Positions 25,519 through 34,634 of a stretch of DNA of 64,000 nucleotides are shown here, piece after piece. Within the stretch, counting starts at the first letter, position 1, and each line of letters begins with the position of its first letter. Below the pieces are notes generated by a model. That model saw nothing but the letters and a program-made list of their open reading frames with translations, was not told where the DNA came from and did not search any database. The position numbers were made by a program, and so were the translations under genes. The stretch spans positions 5,201,861 to 5,265,860 of the forward strand of contig OY820914.1 of assembly GCA_963682005.1 (NCBI GenBank). The letters run 5' to 3'. The stretch comes from CAIYUC01 sp963682005. GTDB taxonomy: Bacteria > Bacteroidota > Bacteroidia > Bacteroidales > FEN-979.

Positions 25519-28500
25519 ATGAAAAATTTCCTGATCACCATCATCTGCGTCCTGTATGCTGTAATCCTTTACGCTCAGGCTCCGGAATCCATCAATTACC
25601 AAGCTGTTGCCCGCGATGCTGGCGGAAACCTGCTGGCCGGTCAAACGGTCCGGTTCAGGATAAGTGTTATCAAAGGCAGCGTTTCCGGCGCAGTTGTTTT
25701 CAGTGAATCTCATTTGAAAACCACAAATTCCTTTGGCCTCGCAACCCTGGAGATCGGGCGCGGAACGCCGGTCTCCGGAAATTTCCCTGCTATAAACTGG
25801 GGGGATGACCTTTATTTCGTTCAGACTGAAATGGATCCCACGGGAGGAACATCTTACATTTTGATGGGAACAAGCCAGTTCCTCTCGGTACCCTATGCCC
25901 TTTATGCAAAAACTTCAGGATCAGGAGGCAGTACCTATACACCTGGTTCGGGGATCGACATCACCGGGAACGTGATCAGCAACACCGCACAAAATACCAC
26001 TCATACAGGGGATGCAACAGGGTCGACCACACTTACCGTAGAAAAGATACAAGGGAAACCCGTGTCAACCGCTTCACCTTATACAGACCAGTTCCTGAAA
26101 TGGAACGGATCACAATGGTATCCGTCCTACCAATCCTGGCTGACTTCCGGATCCAGTGTTTATTACACAGCAGGCAGTGTCGGCATTGGGACATCCTCGC
26201 CCAACGCTTCCGCAAAGCTTGACATTACCAGCAACACAAAAGGTTTTCTCATGCCGCGGATGTCAACCACCGAACGCAATGCCATCTCCTCCCCTTCCAA
26301 CGGGCTCCAGGTCTGGGATACCGATCTCCTGAAATTCTATTACTATAAGAACGGGCTTTGGAACGACCTTTCCGGATCAGCCAGTACGTGGTCGTTAACA
26401 GGAAATACGGGAACCGATCCGGCAACCAATTTCCTCGGGACAACCGATAACCAGCCCATTGCTTTCAGAACCGTGAATATTGAGAGGATGAAGATCACTT
26501 CGGATGGAAAAGTTGGCATTGGTGTTTCATCTCCAAATAATATGATACAGGTCAACGGACTTATCAATTTTGATGCGGTCAATTTTGGAACCTACCTGGG
26601 AAGCCAGTCCGGAAACGCAAACCCGACCGGTGACTACAATGTTTTCCTCGGGGGAAGGACAGGCTCATTCACAACAACAGGATATTCAAACACAGCAGCG
26701 GGGTACAGTGCTATGTATTCAAATACGACCGGGTACCTTAATACAGCAATCGGGAACTCCGCTCTGTCGGCAAACCTCACAGGTTATGCCAATACCGCAA
26801 TCGGGGAAGGATCATTGAATTCAAACAATTCCGGGAACTTCAATACGGCACTGGGATTGAATTCAGGGATGCTCGCAACCGGCAGCAACAATGTTTTGCT
26901 GGGTTTTGCCGCCGGTGACAACATTACTTCGGGAAGCAATAATGTGGTCCTAGGGTACAATATTGAGGCACCCCTGGCCACGGGAAGCAACCAGCTTTCG
27001 ATCGGGAACCTTATCTTCGGGACAAACCTTGATGGAACAGGACTGAATATAAGCACAGGCAACATCGGGATCGGATTAACGGCACCGGGCCAGCAGTTCG
27101 AGATATCACGGTCATTCGCCATGCCTGTAACGACTTCCGCCGCCACCGGTGTTATTTACAAAGGGAGCGACCCGTTCATCCATAATTTCAAGGCAACAGG
27201 ATCCGGTGGGCATAACACCTTTGCCGGGATCAATTCGGGGAATTTCACGATGTCAGGGGCATTGTCATCCAACAATACCGGTTTTGGCGAAAACACCCTT
27301 CAATCACTGACTACCGGCTATTCCAATACCGCTGTCGGAAATGAAGCGGGAAAAAATCTGAGTGCAGGGACAGCGAACACAGCCCTTGGCGACCAGGCGC
27401 TATATGTTCACTCTGTTGGTGCAGGCAATACGGCCCTCGGGGTACAAGCCCTTTTTTCCAACAACCTTGCAAGCTCTAATGTGGGGGTCGGAAATATGTC
27501 ACTGTATTACAATACAACCGCAGGGCAGAATATTGCCATCGGAAATGAGGCCCTTTTCACGCAGAGCTACAACAACGGAGGAGTTGCATGGAACAGCAAC
27601 AACATCGGGATCGGTTACCGGTCGCTATACAACAACCAGCCGGCTTCGGGGGTGACCGGCATCCAGAATACCGCTATCGGGTCATTATCACTTGACAATA
27701 TAACAACAGGATATTCCAATACCGCCGTAGGCTACAATGCTGATGTTTCAATGGGGACACTCTATAATACACTTTCTCTAGGGTACAATGCTACCGCAAC
27801 CGGGAATAACCAGGTCAGGCTTGGAAATAGCAACATTACCTCTTTGTATTGCCAGGGAGCATACGCATCCACCACCGCAAGCGCCCCCAACCTGGTGGTT
27901 ACTTCCAGCGGTCAGATCGTCAGAAGCACATTGGCAGCACCCCCCGGGGGAAGCGGCTCTCCGGGGCAGGTTGCATACTGGTCCGGCAGTTCTGCACTGG
28001 GAGGGAATAACAACCTGTTCTGGGATAACACGAATTCGAGACTGGGGATCGGAACAACAACCCCGAACGAAGCACTTGAAGTGTATGGGAATATAAGGAT
28101 CCCTTACAGCAACAGCAGCATAGGTATCATCTATATGGGTGGTCTGCCTTTCATTCATGGTTGCGGGAATGCGAATACTTTTCTGGGAGAATTATCGGGA
28201 ACCCTCAACCTGACCGGGGAGGGAAATACCGGGCTTGGATGGGGCGCGCTGGGCACAGTATCAGGCGGGAATTACTCAACCGCGGTCGGTTATAAAGCAT
28301 TGTTCAACCTGAGCGGTAATGCAACCAATAATTCACTCAACAATACGGCTGTAGGTTACGAAGCGCTGACCACAACCAATCCTTCAAGTGAGATAAACGG
28401 AAGAAACAATGTAGCGGTAGGATACCATGCCGCCCGGAGCAACTTAAGGGGATATAACAATACAGCATTGGGTTCCTATGCCCTCTTTTCCAATGACTAC

Positions 28501-31500
28501 GGGATCAACTCAACGGCTGTAGGGTTCAAAGCGCTTTATTCGCAGGGAGGTTCAACTTCCAACGACAGTGTGAACAATACAGCCGTTGGTTGCGAAGCAC
28601 TTTATTCCAACGATCCGACCGACGGGATAACAGGAAGGTACAACTCAGCATTGGGATACCGGTCGCTGTATGCAAATACGACCGGGGCAAGGAACACCTC
28701 CGGAGGCTGGCTTTCACTGGCGGCAAACACTACTGGAGATGGCAACACAGCCCTGGGATCTGAAGCGCTGAATAAAAATACGACCGGGTCCACCAATACT
28801 GCCATCGGGAATAAGTCCATGCAGTTCAATGTTTCTGGGATCGATAATATGGCAATCGGGGCCCGGTCCCTGTTATCAAGCACGACAGGTAGCGAAAATA
28901 CCGCCGCAGGAACCTATTCATCCACTTACAACACGACCGGTTCGCAAAATACTGCCTTAGGGTTCATGTCCCTTTATAATAACCGTACGGGGAACAAATC
29001 TGTGGCGATCGGATGGCAGGCGCTCTATTCACAGACCGGCAACGCCACCGACAATGACCTCTACAATATCGCCATTGGCAACATGGCCCAGTATTCAACG
29101 AATCCTACCAGTGAATCAAATGGAAGGTACAATGTGGCCATCGGCTATCATTCCATGTATGCGAACAGCATCGGAACTGCAAATACGGCTGTCGGACAGG
29201 AGTCATTGTCCTCAAATACGACCGGAAATTCAAATACCGCATTTGGCCAGAAATCCATGGAAAATAATACGACAGGCACCGAGAATATGGGGATTGGGAC
29301 ATGGTCACTCCATGCAAATACCTCAGGAGGCGGCAATGCAGCCGCAGGCACCTTCGCTATGTCGCTGAACACCACCGGGTCCCAAAATACCGCCCTGGGA
29401 TTCATGGCGCTGAACAGCAACAGGACCGGCAACAACTCGGTTGCGATCGGATGGAAAGCCCTTTATTCACAGGTTGGAAATTCTACCGACAATGATCTGA
29501 GCAATATTGCGATCGGGTTTTTGTCGCAGTATTCCACGAGTCCGACGAGTTCAACAAACGGACGATATAACATTGCATTGGGCTACCGGTCAATGTATTC
29601 AAACATTACCGGAGCTCAGAATATTGCTATCGGCCAGGAGGCGCTGACAGCCAACACTTCCGCCAGCGGCATCATCGCAATCGGATACCAGGCGCTTAAA
29701 TCACATACCTCCGGACTCAGGAATACGGCAATCGGGACATCCGTCCTCAGTAATATTACCAGTGCGGATGAAAACACAGGCATCGGTTATAATGTCCTAC
29801 TGAATGCCACGTCGGGGGAACGCAATACTGGGATAGGCAGTTATGCCCTCAGGGGAAATACAACAGGCACCTCAAACATAGGCATCGGGTCCTATGCAGC
29901 AACTACAAACCAGGCAGGGATTCACAATATTGCCATTGGTGACGATGCACTTCATAACAATACGGGCAATCTTTCGATGGGCATCGGATACAGAGCCTTG
30001 TACCTGCAGATGGGAGATCCGGCAAACGGAGACCTGGATAACATCGCCATCGGCGACAAGGTGATGTACAATACCAGCACAACCAACGACACGAATGGCC
30101 GCGGGAATGTAGCAATCGGGAACAGTTCATTATACAGCAATATTATCGGATGCAGGAACACAGCCATCGGACATAAGGCTTTGTATTTAAATACCGGCGC
30201 TTCCATGGGAACTGCAGTGGGTTACCAAGCCCTTTTTTCAAATACAACAAAGGACGGTAATACCGCTGTGGGATACTATGCGCTGAGAGAAAATACCACC
30301 GGTGAGGAAAATACAAGCGTAGGATACGCTGCCCTAAGTAAAGTCACGACCAATGATTACAACACCGCCCTTGGTTATCTTGCACTTTACCGGTCGACGA
30401 GTAGTTATAATACGGCCATCGGGAACAGGGCACTTCAGGTCACCACCACTGGTGAAATGAACACTGCAGTAGGAAGCAACGCCTCCATTTTTAATACGAC
30501 CGGTTCCATGAATTGTTCAATGGGTTACTATGCAATGATGGATAACTCAGCCGGGAGCAAAAACATCGCCATCGGACCAGAGGCTATGTTGCACAACCAG
30601 TCGGGAAATAATTCCATCGCCATCGGCTATCGTGCACTTGCCACCCATGCCGGATCAATATCTCCTTATGACCTCTGTAATATTGCCATTGGCCCTGAAT
30701 CCATGTACAACACACTTTCAACCAACGACCTTACCGGTCGCTACAATATCGGGATCGGGTACAGGGCTATGTATACAAACGGACCGGGTTCAAAAAACAC
30801 GGCCATGGGGAACCGGGCCATGTACTCGAATACTACGGCTGATGAGAATACGGCCCTGGGGTTCCAGGCAATGTTCAGCAATACCACCGCAGATCAGAAT
30901 ACGGCCATCGGAGCCCAGGCCTTACAGGCAAATACCACAGGTGATGCAAACACGGCGCTGGGAACGAATGCCGGGTTATTAAACACAACAGGCTCAATAA
31001 ATACATTCATCGGTAAGGGAGCGGGAAAAACAAATACCACAGGTGGCTCTAATACATGCGTAGGATACAATGCAGATGTATCAACATCAGCGCTAACCAA
31101 CGTAACGACAGTAGGATTCGGAGCTGTCGCCAATGCTTCGCACCAGGTACGGCTGGGAAATTTGGATGTTACCAGTTTATACTGTTTCGGTGCATACAGA
31201 ACCGCTGTAAGTACCATTACCTGGAAGGATCTTTATGTAGATTCAGACGGGCATGTCGGGATTTCCCCTTTCACAAAAGATAACATGGGTGAAATTGCCA
31301 CAATGGGAAATACCGACTGGATCTATGCCCTCAGACCAGTAACCTTTACCCTTAAGAACGAAGAGAATAAATCGACACAATGGGGCCTGGTGCCGGATGA
31401 GGTTCAAAAAGTCATTCCCGAAATCGTTCGGAACGATAATAATGGCCAGCCAGAGTCAGTCCAGTATTCGGCGCTGATCACCCCAATGCTGAAAGCATTG

Positions 31501-31563
31501 CAGGAACAGCAGAAAACGATCGAAGAGCTGCAGAAGCGGATCGAGATGCTGGAGAAGAAGTGA
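25519..31563 (+). CDS. Giant surface protein with YadA-head-like repeats and S74-like C-terminal domain
   Basis: The 2014-residue protein begins with a signal peptide (1-20) and a conserved Bacteroidetes N-terminal beta domain ('PESINYQAVARDAGGN', 'FLSVPYALYA'). Most of it consists of about 14-residue beta repeats of the form 'NTAIGxxAL.SNTTG', the trimeric autotransporter head motif. Two longer units end in 'QVRLGN.(I/V)TSLYC.GAY' (about residues 760 and 1890), so the architecture is two head-plus-neck modules. The last 110 residues resemble the S74 intramolecular chaperone ('DWIYALRPVTFTLKN', 'GLVPDEVQKVIPEIV') and end in a coiled coil ('EQQKTIEELQKRIEMLEKK'). It is probably a trimeric adhesin-like fibre. 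The usual Ser-Asp autocleavage motif is not seen. Confidence 0.85.
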   Translation: MKNFLITIICVLYAVILYAQAPESINYQAVARDAGGNLLAGQTVRFRISVIKGSVSGAVVFSESHLKTTNSFGLATLEIGRGTPVSGNFPAINWGDDLYFVQTEMDPTGGTSYILMGTSQFLSVPYALYAKTSGSGGSTYTPGSGIDITGNVISNTAQNTTHTGDATGSTTLTVEKIQGKPVSTASPYTDQFLKWNGSQWYPSYQSWLTSGSSVYYTAGSVGIGTSSPNASAKLDITSNTKGFLMPRMSTTERNAISSPSNGLQVWDTDLLKFYYYKNGLWNDLSGSASTWSLTGNTGTDPATNFLGTTDNQPIAFRTVNIERMKITSDGKVGIGVSSPNNMIQVNGLINFDAVNFGTYLGSQSGNANPTGDYNVFLGGRTGSFTTTGYSNTAAGYSAMYSNTTGYLNTAIGNSALSANLTGYANTAIGEGSLNSNNSGNFNTALGLNSGMLATGSNNVLLGFAAGDNITSGSNNVVLGYNIEAPLATGSNQLSIGNLIFGTNLDGTGLNISTGNIGIGLTAPGQQFEISRSFAMPVTTSAATGVIYKGSDPFIHNFKATGSGGHNTFAGINSGNFTMSGALSSNNTGFGENTLQSLTTGYSNTAVGNEAGKNLSAGTANTALGDQALYVHSVGAGNTALGVQALFSNNLASSNVGVGNMSLYYNTTAGQNIAIGNEALFTQSYNNGGVAWNSNNIGIGYRSLYNNQPASGVTGIQNTAIGSLSLDNITTGYSNTAVGYNADVSMGTLYNTLSLGYNATATGNNQVRLGNSNITSLYCQGAYASTTASAPNLVVTSSGQIVRSTLAAPPGGSGSPGQVAYWSGSSALGGNNNLFWDNTNSRLGIGTTTPNEALEVYGNIRIPYSNSSIGIIYMGGLPFIHGCGNANTFLGELSGTLNLTGEGNTGLGWGALGTVSGGNYSTAVGYKALFNLSGNATNNSLNNTAVGYEALTTTNPSSEINGRNNVAVGYHAARSNLRGYNNTALGSYALFSNDYGINSTAVGFKALYSQGGSTSNDSVNNTAVGCEALYSNDPTDGITGRYNSALGYRSLYANTTGARNTSGGWLSLAANTTGDGNTALGSEALNKNTTGSTNTAIGNKSMQFNVSGIDNMAIGARSLLSSTTGSENTAAGTYSSTYNTTGSQNTALGFMSLYNNRTGNKSVAIGWQALYSQTGNATDNDLYNIAIGNMAQYSTNPTSESNGRYNVAIGYHSMYANSIGTANTAVGQESLSSNTTGNSNTAFGQKSMENNTTGTENMGIGTWSLHANTSGGGNAAAGTFAMSLNTTGSQNTALGFMALNSNRTGNNSVAIGWKALYSQVGNSTDNDLSNIAIGFLSQYSTSPTSSTNGRYNIALGYRSMYSNITGAQNIAIGQEALTANTSASGIIAIGYQALKSHTSGLRNTAIGTSVLSNITSADENTGIGYNVLLNATSGERNTGIGSYALRGNTTGTSNIGIGSYAATTNQAGIHNIAIGDDALHNNTGNLSMGIGYRALYLQMGDPANGDLDNIAIGDKVMYNTSTTNDTNGRGNVAIGNSSLYSNIIGCRNTAIGHKALYLNTGASMGTAVGYQALFSNTTKDGNTAVGYYALRENTTGEENTSVGYAALSKVTTNDYNTALGYLALYRSTSSYNTAIGNRALQVTTTGEMNTAVGSNASIFNTTGSMNCSMGYYAMMDNSAGSKNIAIGPEAMLHNQSGNNSIAIGYRALATHAGSISPYDLCNIAIGPESMYNTLSTNDLTGRYNIGIGYRAMYTNGPGSKNTAMGNRAMYSNTTADENTALGFQAMFSNTTADQNTAIGAQALQANTTGDANTALGTNAGLLNTTGSINTFIGKGAGKTNTTGGSNTCVGYNADVSTSALTNVTTVGFGAVANASHQVRLGNLDVTSLYCFGAYRTAVSTITWKDLYVDSDGHVGISPFTKDNMGEIATMGNTDWIYALRPVTFTLKNEENKSTQWGLVPDEVQKVIPEIVRNDNNGQPESVQYSALITPMLKALQEQQKTIEELQKRIEMLEKK

Positions 31564-31622
31564 TGCTGGATGATGAGGAGAAGGTGATGCTGTCATCTGA
31601 CCACCGACCTCCGACTAACAAT
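31561..31622. repeat. GATGCTGGATGATGAGGAG and ACCTCCGA words after giant gene
   Basis: Arrays begin at the TGA stop of the giant gene and combine the GATGCTG word (see 18757) with the CCGACCTCCGAC word (see 25340). Confidence 0.55.
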
Positions 31623-31666
31623 TATTCTATCTTTCCTAAGTCAGGAATGAATTAATGAAATAATTA

Positions 31667-31674
31667 TACCTTTG
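31667..31674 (+). promoter_or_regulatory. -7 element TACCTTTG, panC
   Basis: A full TAnnTTTG match 65 nt before the panC ATG at 31739. It likely drives the panC-panD and downstream cluster. Confidence 0.6.
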
Positions 31675-31738
31675 ATCCCCTGAAATTTATCTTAAGTCCG
31701 GCTGATCTTGACGGACCAGATCGTTTCAGGTTGGTGAC

Positions 31739-32590
31739 ATGAAGCAGTTCAGCCTGATTGCCGGGATCAGAAAAGAGCTCGGAAAGAAAGCAAACAAAGG
31801 AAAATCGGTTGGTTTCGTTCCTACCATGGGTGCGCTGCATAAAGGTCACTTGGAACTGGTCAGAAGATCTGTTGCAGAAAATGATATCACCGTCTGCAGC
31901 ATATTTGTCAATCCAACCCAGTTCAACAATAAGAAAGACCTTGAGCTTTACCCGCGTAACCTGCAGAATGACATGAAAATGCTGGAAGATAGCGGTTGCG
32001 ATATGGTTTTTACTCCTGAAGTCTCTGAAATGTACCCCCAGGGGGAGGAAAAAGTTCTGGATATCGATTTCGGATTCCTCGAACGGACCATGGAAGGGAA
32101 ATTCCGGCCCGGGCATTTCAAAGGGGTTGCCACCGTTGTAAAAAAGCTATTTGATATCGTTGAACCGCACAGGGCCTATTTCGGGATGAAAGATTACCAG
32201 CAGCTGCTGATCATCCGGCAATTGGTTGAAAAACTAAAGATCCCCGTGCAAATCATCCCCTGCCCTATTGTCAGGGAGGCCGATGGGCTTGCCATGAGTT
32301 CACGGAACCTCAGGCTGACGATCGGTGAACGGACTATTGCCCCCCATGTTTTCGAGGTATTGGATCAGGCCAGGCAAAAAGCAGGAACAATGTCAGTAAA
32401 GGAATTAAAGAAATGGACGATAAAAAAGATCGGAGAAAATCCGGAACTGAAAGTCGAATATGTTGAGATCGTTTATTCAGACACATTGATACCTGTTGAA
32501 AAATGGGATAAAAAATCAAATATTCTTGCGCTCACTGCTGTTTATCTTGGCGGGGTCAGGCTCATCGACAATTTAGAACTTTTTTCGTAA
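31739..32590 (+). CDS. panC: Pantothenate synthetase
   Basis: The 283-residue enzyme joins D-pantoate and beta-alanine with ATP to give pantothenate. The HxGH nucleotidyl-transferase motif is His34-x-x-His37 in 'PTMGALHKGH'. Other family blocks are 'CSIFVNPTQFN', 'GMKDYQQLLIIRQLV' and 'GLAMSSRN'. The next gene, panD, makes its substrate beta-alanine and begins 12 nt downstream. The pair forms the usual Bacteroidetes pantothenate unit. Confidence 0.97.
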   Translation: MKQFSLIAGIRKELGKKANKGKSVGFVPTMGALHKGHLELVRRSVAENDITVCSIFVNPTQFNNKKDLELYPRNLQNDMKMLEDSGCDMVFTPEVSEMYPQGEEKVLDIDFGFLERTMEGKFRPGHFKGVATVVKKLFDIVEPHRAYFGMKDYQQLLIIRQLVEKLKIPVQIIPCPIVREADGLAMSSRNLRLTIGERTIAPHVFEVLDQARQKAGTMSVKELKKWTIKKIGENPELKVEYVEIVYSDTLIPVEKWDKKSNILALTAVYLGGVRLIDNLELFS

Positions 32591-32595
32591 CTTTG
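32588..32595 (+). promoter_or_regulatory. -7 element TAACTTTG overlapping the panC stop, before panD
   Basis: TAACTTTG starts on the panC TAA stop itself and ends 8 nt before the panD ATG. If it is used, the panD message would be nearly leaderless. Confidence 0.45.
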
Positions 32596-32602
32596 CCGCA
32601 TT

Positions 32603-32953
32603 ATGCAGATCGAAGTACTTAAATCGAAAATCCACAGGGCAACGGTCACTGAAGCAAACATCAATTACGTAGGCAGTATTACGATTGATGAAGAGCTCAT
32701 GCTGGGCGCAAACCTCCTGGAATATGAAAAAGTTCATGTTCTGAATGTGAATAATGGCGAACGCATCGAAACCTATGTCATCAGGGGGGAACGCGGAAGC
32801 GGTGTCATTTGCCTGAACGGTGCAGCAGCCCGCAAGTTTCACCCGGGCGACATTGTCATCGTCGTTTCTTATGCCATGATGGACTTTGAGGAAGCCAGAT
32901 CCTTCAAACCTTCACTTGTATTTCCCGGGAAGGACAATAAGGTATCGGGCTGA
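32603..32953 (+). CDS. panD: Aspartate 1-decarboxylase proenzyme
   Basis: The 116-residue pyruvoyl enzyme converts aspartate to beta-alanine. The self-cleavage site Gly24-Ser25 lies in 'NYVGSITIDEELM', so the beta chain is residues 1-24 and the pyruvoyl group forms from Ser25. Other conserved features are 'HRATVTEANINY' and 'GVICLNGAAARKFHPGD'. The length is standard. Confidence 0.97.
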   Translation: MQIEVLKSKIHRATVTEANINYVGSITIDEELMLGANLLEYEKVHVLNVNNGERIETYVIRGERGSGVICLNGAAARKFHPGDIVIVVSYAMMDFEEARSFKPSLVFPGKDNKVSG

Positions 32954-32965
32954 TAAAAAATCTTT

Positions 32966-34012
32966 TTGATGTTATTTTCTACCGTTGAGGGGACGACGCT
33001 GAAAAGCAGGGTTCTCACTTTCCTTAAATTCATCATCTTCCTCGGGCTGGGTATTATTATCATATGGCTTTCGTTAAAGGATTTAACCGGCACAGAACGA
33101 AGCAATATCCTTGAATCCTTCCGCACTGCCAATTATTACTGGGTTTTTCTCGCCATTATCCTTGGCATTTTCAGCCACCTTTTACGGACCCTCCGATGGA
33201 TCATGTTTTTTAAACCGATGGGATATAACCCCTCTGTAAAGAATACATTCTATGCCGTCATGATAGGCTATTTCGCCAATATGGCATTCCCCAGGCTCGG
33301 CGAAGTCACCCGTTGCGGTGTACTTACCCGGTACGAAAATATCCCTTTCAACAAATCCTTCGGGACGGTCATTACGGAAAGGGCACTGGATATGATCATT
33401 TTTCTTTCACTGTTCTTTCTGACCATATTCACCCAGATCGGTACGATTCATAATTACCTCGAAAAGAATGTCTATCCAAAGTTGCAGGGTAAATTCCACA
33501 ACCCGTTCAATGATCTGAAGATGATAGTCGGCATGGTCGTCATCCTGGCAACATTGGTTATTCTGTTCATCATCTTCCGGAAAAAGATCGCTCATTCAAA
33601 ATTCTTTATCAAGATCAAAGGATTGGTGATGGGTTTCTGGGAAGGATTGAAGTCACTCAGCCAGATCAGGAAACCTGTTCTATTTGTGATTTACAGCCTT
33701 TCGATCTGGATCCTTTATTTCTTCATGCTTTATGTCTGCTTTTTTTGTTTTCCGCAGACAAGCTCTGTCAGCATGGGCGCCGGATTATCGGCCCTGGTGC
33801 TCGGCAGCATCGGCATTATGATCACCCCCGGAGGGATCGGTATTTACCCGGCCATCATCCAGGAAACACTGATCCTTTACGGGATCACCAATACAACAGG
33901 GTTAGCCCTTGGCTGGATCGCATGGACGGCACAAACAACCATGATCCTTGTCATCGGAGGATTATCCCTCATACTGTTATCATTTAACAAACGACAAAAT
34001 GAACAAGCTTGA
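32966..34012 (+). CDS. Flippase-like / lysylphosphatidylglycerol synthase TM region protein (UPF0104)
   Basis: The 348-residue integral membrane protein has about eight helices and the family landmarks 'LRTLRWIMFFKPMGYNPSVK', 'AFPRLGEVTRCGVL' and 'TPGGIGIYPAIIQE'. Members include AglD/YbhN-type proteins and the MprF flippase domain; here there is no C-terminal synthase domain, so lipid transport or glycolipid translocation is the likely role. Its start is 12 nt after panD and its end overlaps the next gene by 14 nt. Confidence 0.88.
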   Translation: MMLFSTVEGTTLKSRVLTFLKFIIFLGLGIIIIWLSLKDLTGTERSNILESFRTANYYWVFLAIILGIFSHLLRTLRWIMFFKPMGYNPSVKNTFYAVMIGYFANMAFPRLGEVTRCGVLTRYENIPFNKSFGTVITERALDMIIFLSLFFLTIFTQIGTIHNYLEKNVYPKLQGKFHNPFNDLKMIVGMVVILATLVILFIIFRKKIAHSKFFIKIKGLVMGFWEGLKSLSQIRKPVLFVIYSLSIWILYFFMLYVCFFCFPQTSSVSMGAGLSALVLGSIGIMITPGGIGIYPAIIQETLILYGITNTTGLALGWIAWTAQTTMILVIGGLSLILLSFNKRQNEQA

Positions 34013-34496
34013 GATCGTAAGATCCAGGATATATTCGCTAGATAGCATAACGAGAACTTGCTATCAGTGGCGTCTCCTTGGAAAGAAAATCGTGTTTACC
34101 AACGGATGCTTCGACATTCTGCACCTCGGACACATAGAGTACCTTGCCAAAGCAGCGGAAATCGGAGGAAAATTCATTATCGGGATGAATTCGGACGCTT
34201 CAGTAAAAAAGATCAAAGGAAACCACCGTCCGATCAATGACGAATACTCCCGGAGCATGGTGCTGGCATCCCTCCGGTTCGTCGATGCTGTCGTTCTCTT
34301 TGATGATGAAACCCCCTATGAACTGATCAAAGCCATTCAGCCGGATGTCCTTGTAAAAGGAAAGGATTACCTGGAAGAGAATATTGTCGGGTACGACATT
34401 GTAACCGGCAAGGGCGGCAAGGTCATGACTGTCGATCTTACGGAAGGATATTCTACAACATCGATCGAAGAGAAGATCCTTTCACTGCATAAATAG
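33999..34496 (+). CDS. D-glycero-beta-D-manno-heptose 1-phosphate adenylyltransferase-type protein (RfaE domain II)
   Basis: The 165-residue nucleotidyltransferase matches the C-terminal domain of HldE. The cytidylyltransferase-like motif is 'VFTNGCFDILHLGH' with His42-x-x-His45, and 'GYSTTSIEEKI' lies at the C-terminus. It activates heptose 1-phosphate with ATP for LPS inner-core ADP-heptose. The start at ATG 33999 is favoured over an earlier in-frame ATG at 33948, which lies deep inside the previous gene; it leaves a 14-nt overlap typical of coupling. The kinase half (HldE domain I) is not in this window. Confidence 0.9.
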   Translation: MNKLEIVRSRIYSLDSITRTCYQWRLLGKKIVFTNGCFDILHLGHIEYLAKAAEIGGKFIIGMNSDASVKKIKGNHRPINDEYSRSMVLASLRFVDAVVLFDDETPYELIKAIQPDVLVKGKDYLEENIVGYDIVTGKGGKVMTVDLTEGYSTTSIEEKILSLHK

Positions 34497-34634
34497 CCGT
34501 GTCTGATAAAGAAAATGCAAAATTGCAAGATCTGAAATGGTAAAACAGGTTATTTTTTTACCATTTTACCATTTTAGATTTTAGATTTGGTTTATAGTTC
34601 ATTAGAATTAAACAATCTCTTATCTCCCCTCCGG

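Noticed and set aside
25519..31563. Phage tail fibre or prophage
   Set aside because: Despite the S74-like end, there are no phage structural, integrase or lysis genes around it; the signal peptide and N-terminal domain fit a secreted Bacteroidetes protein.
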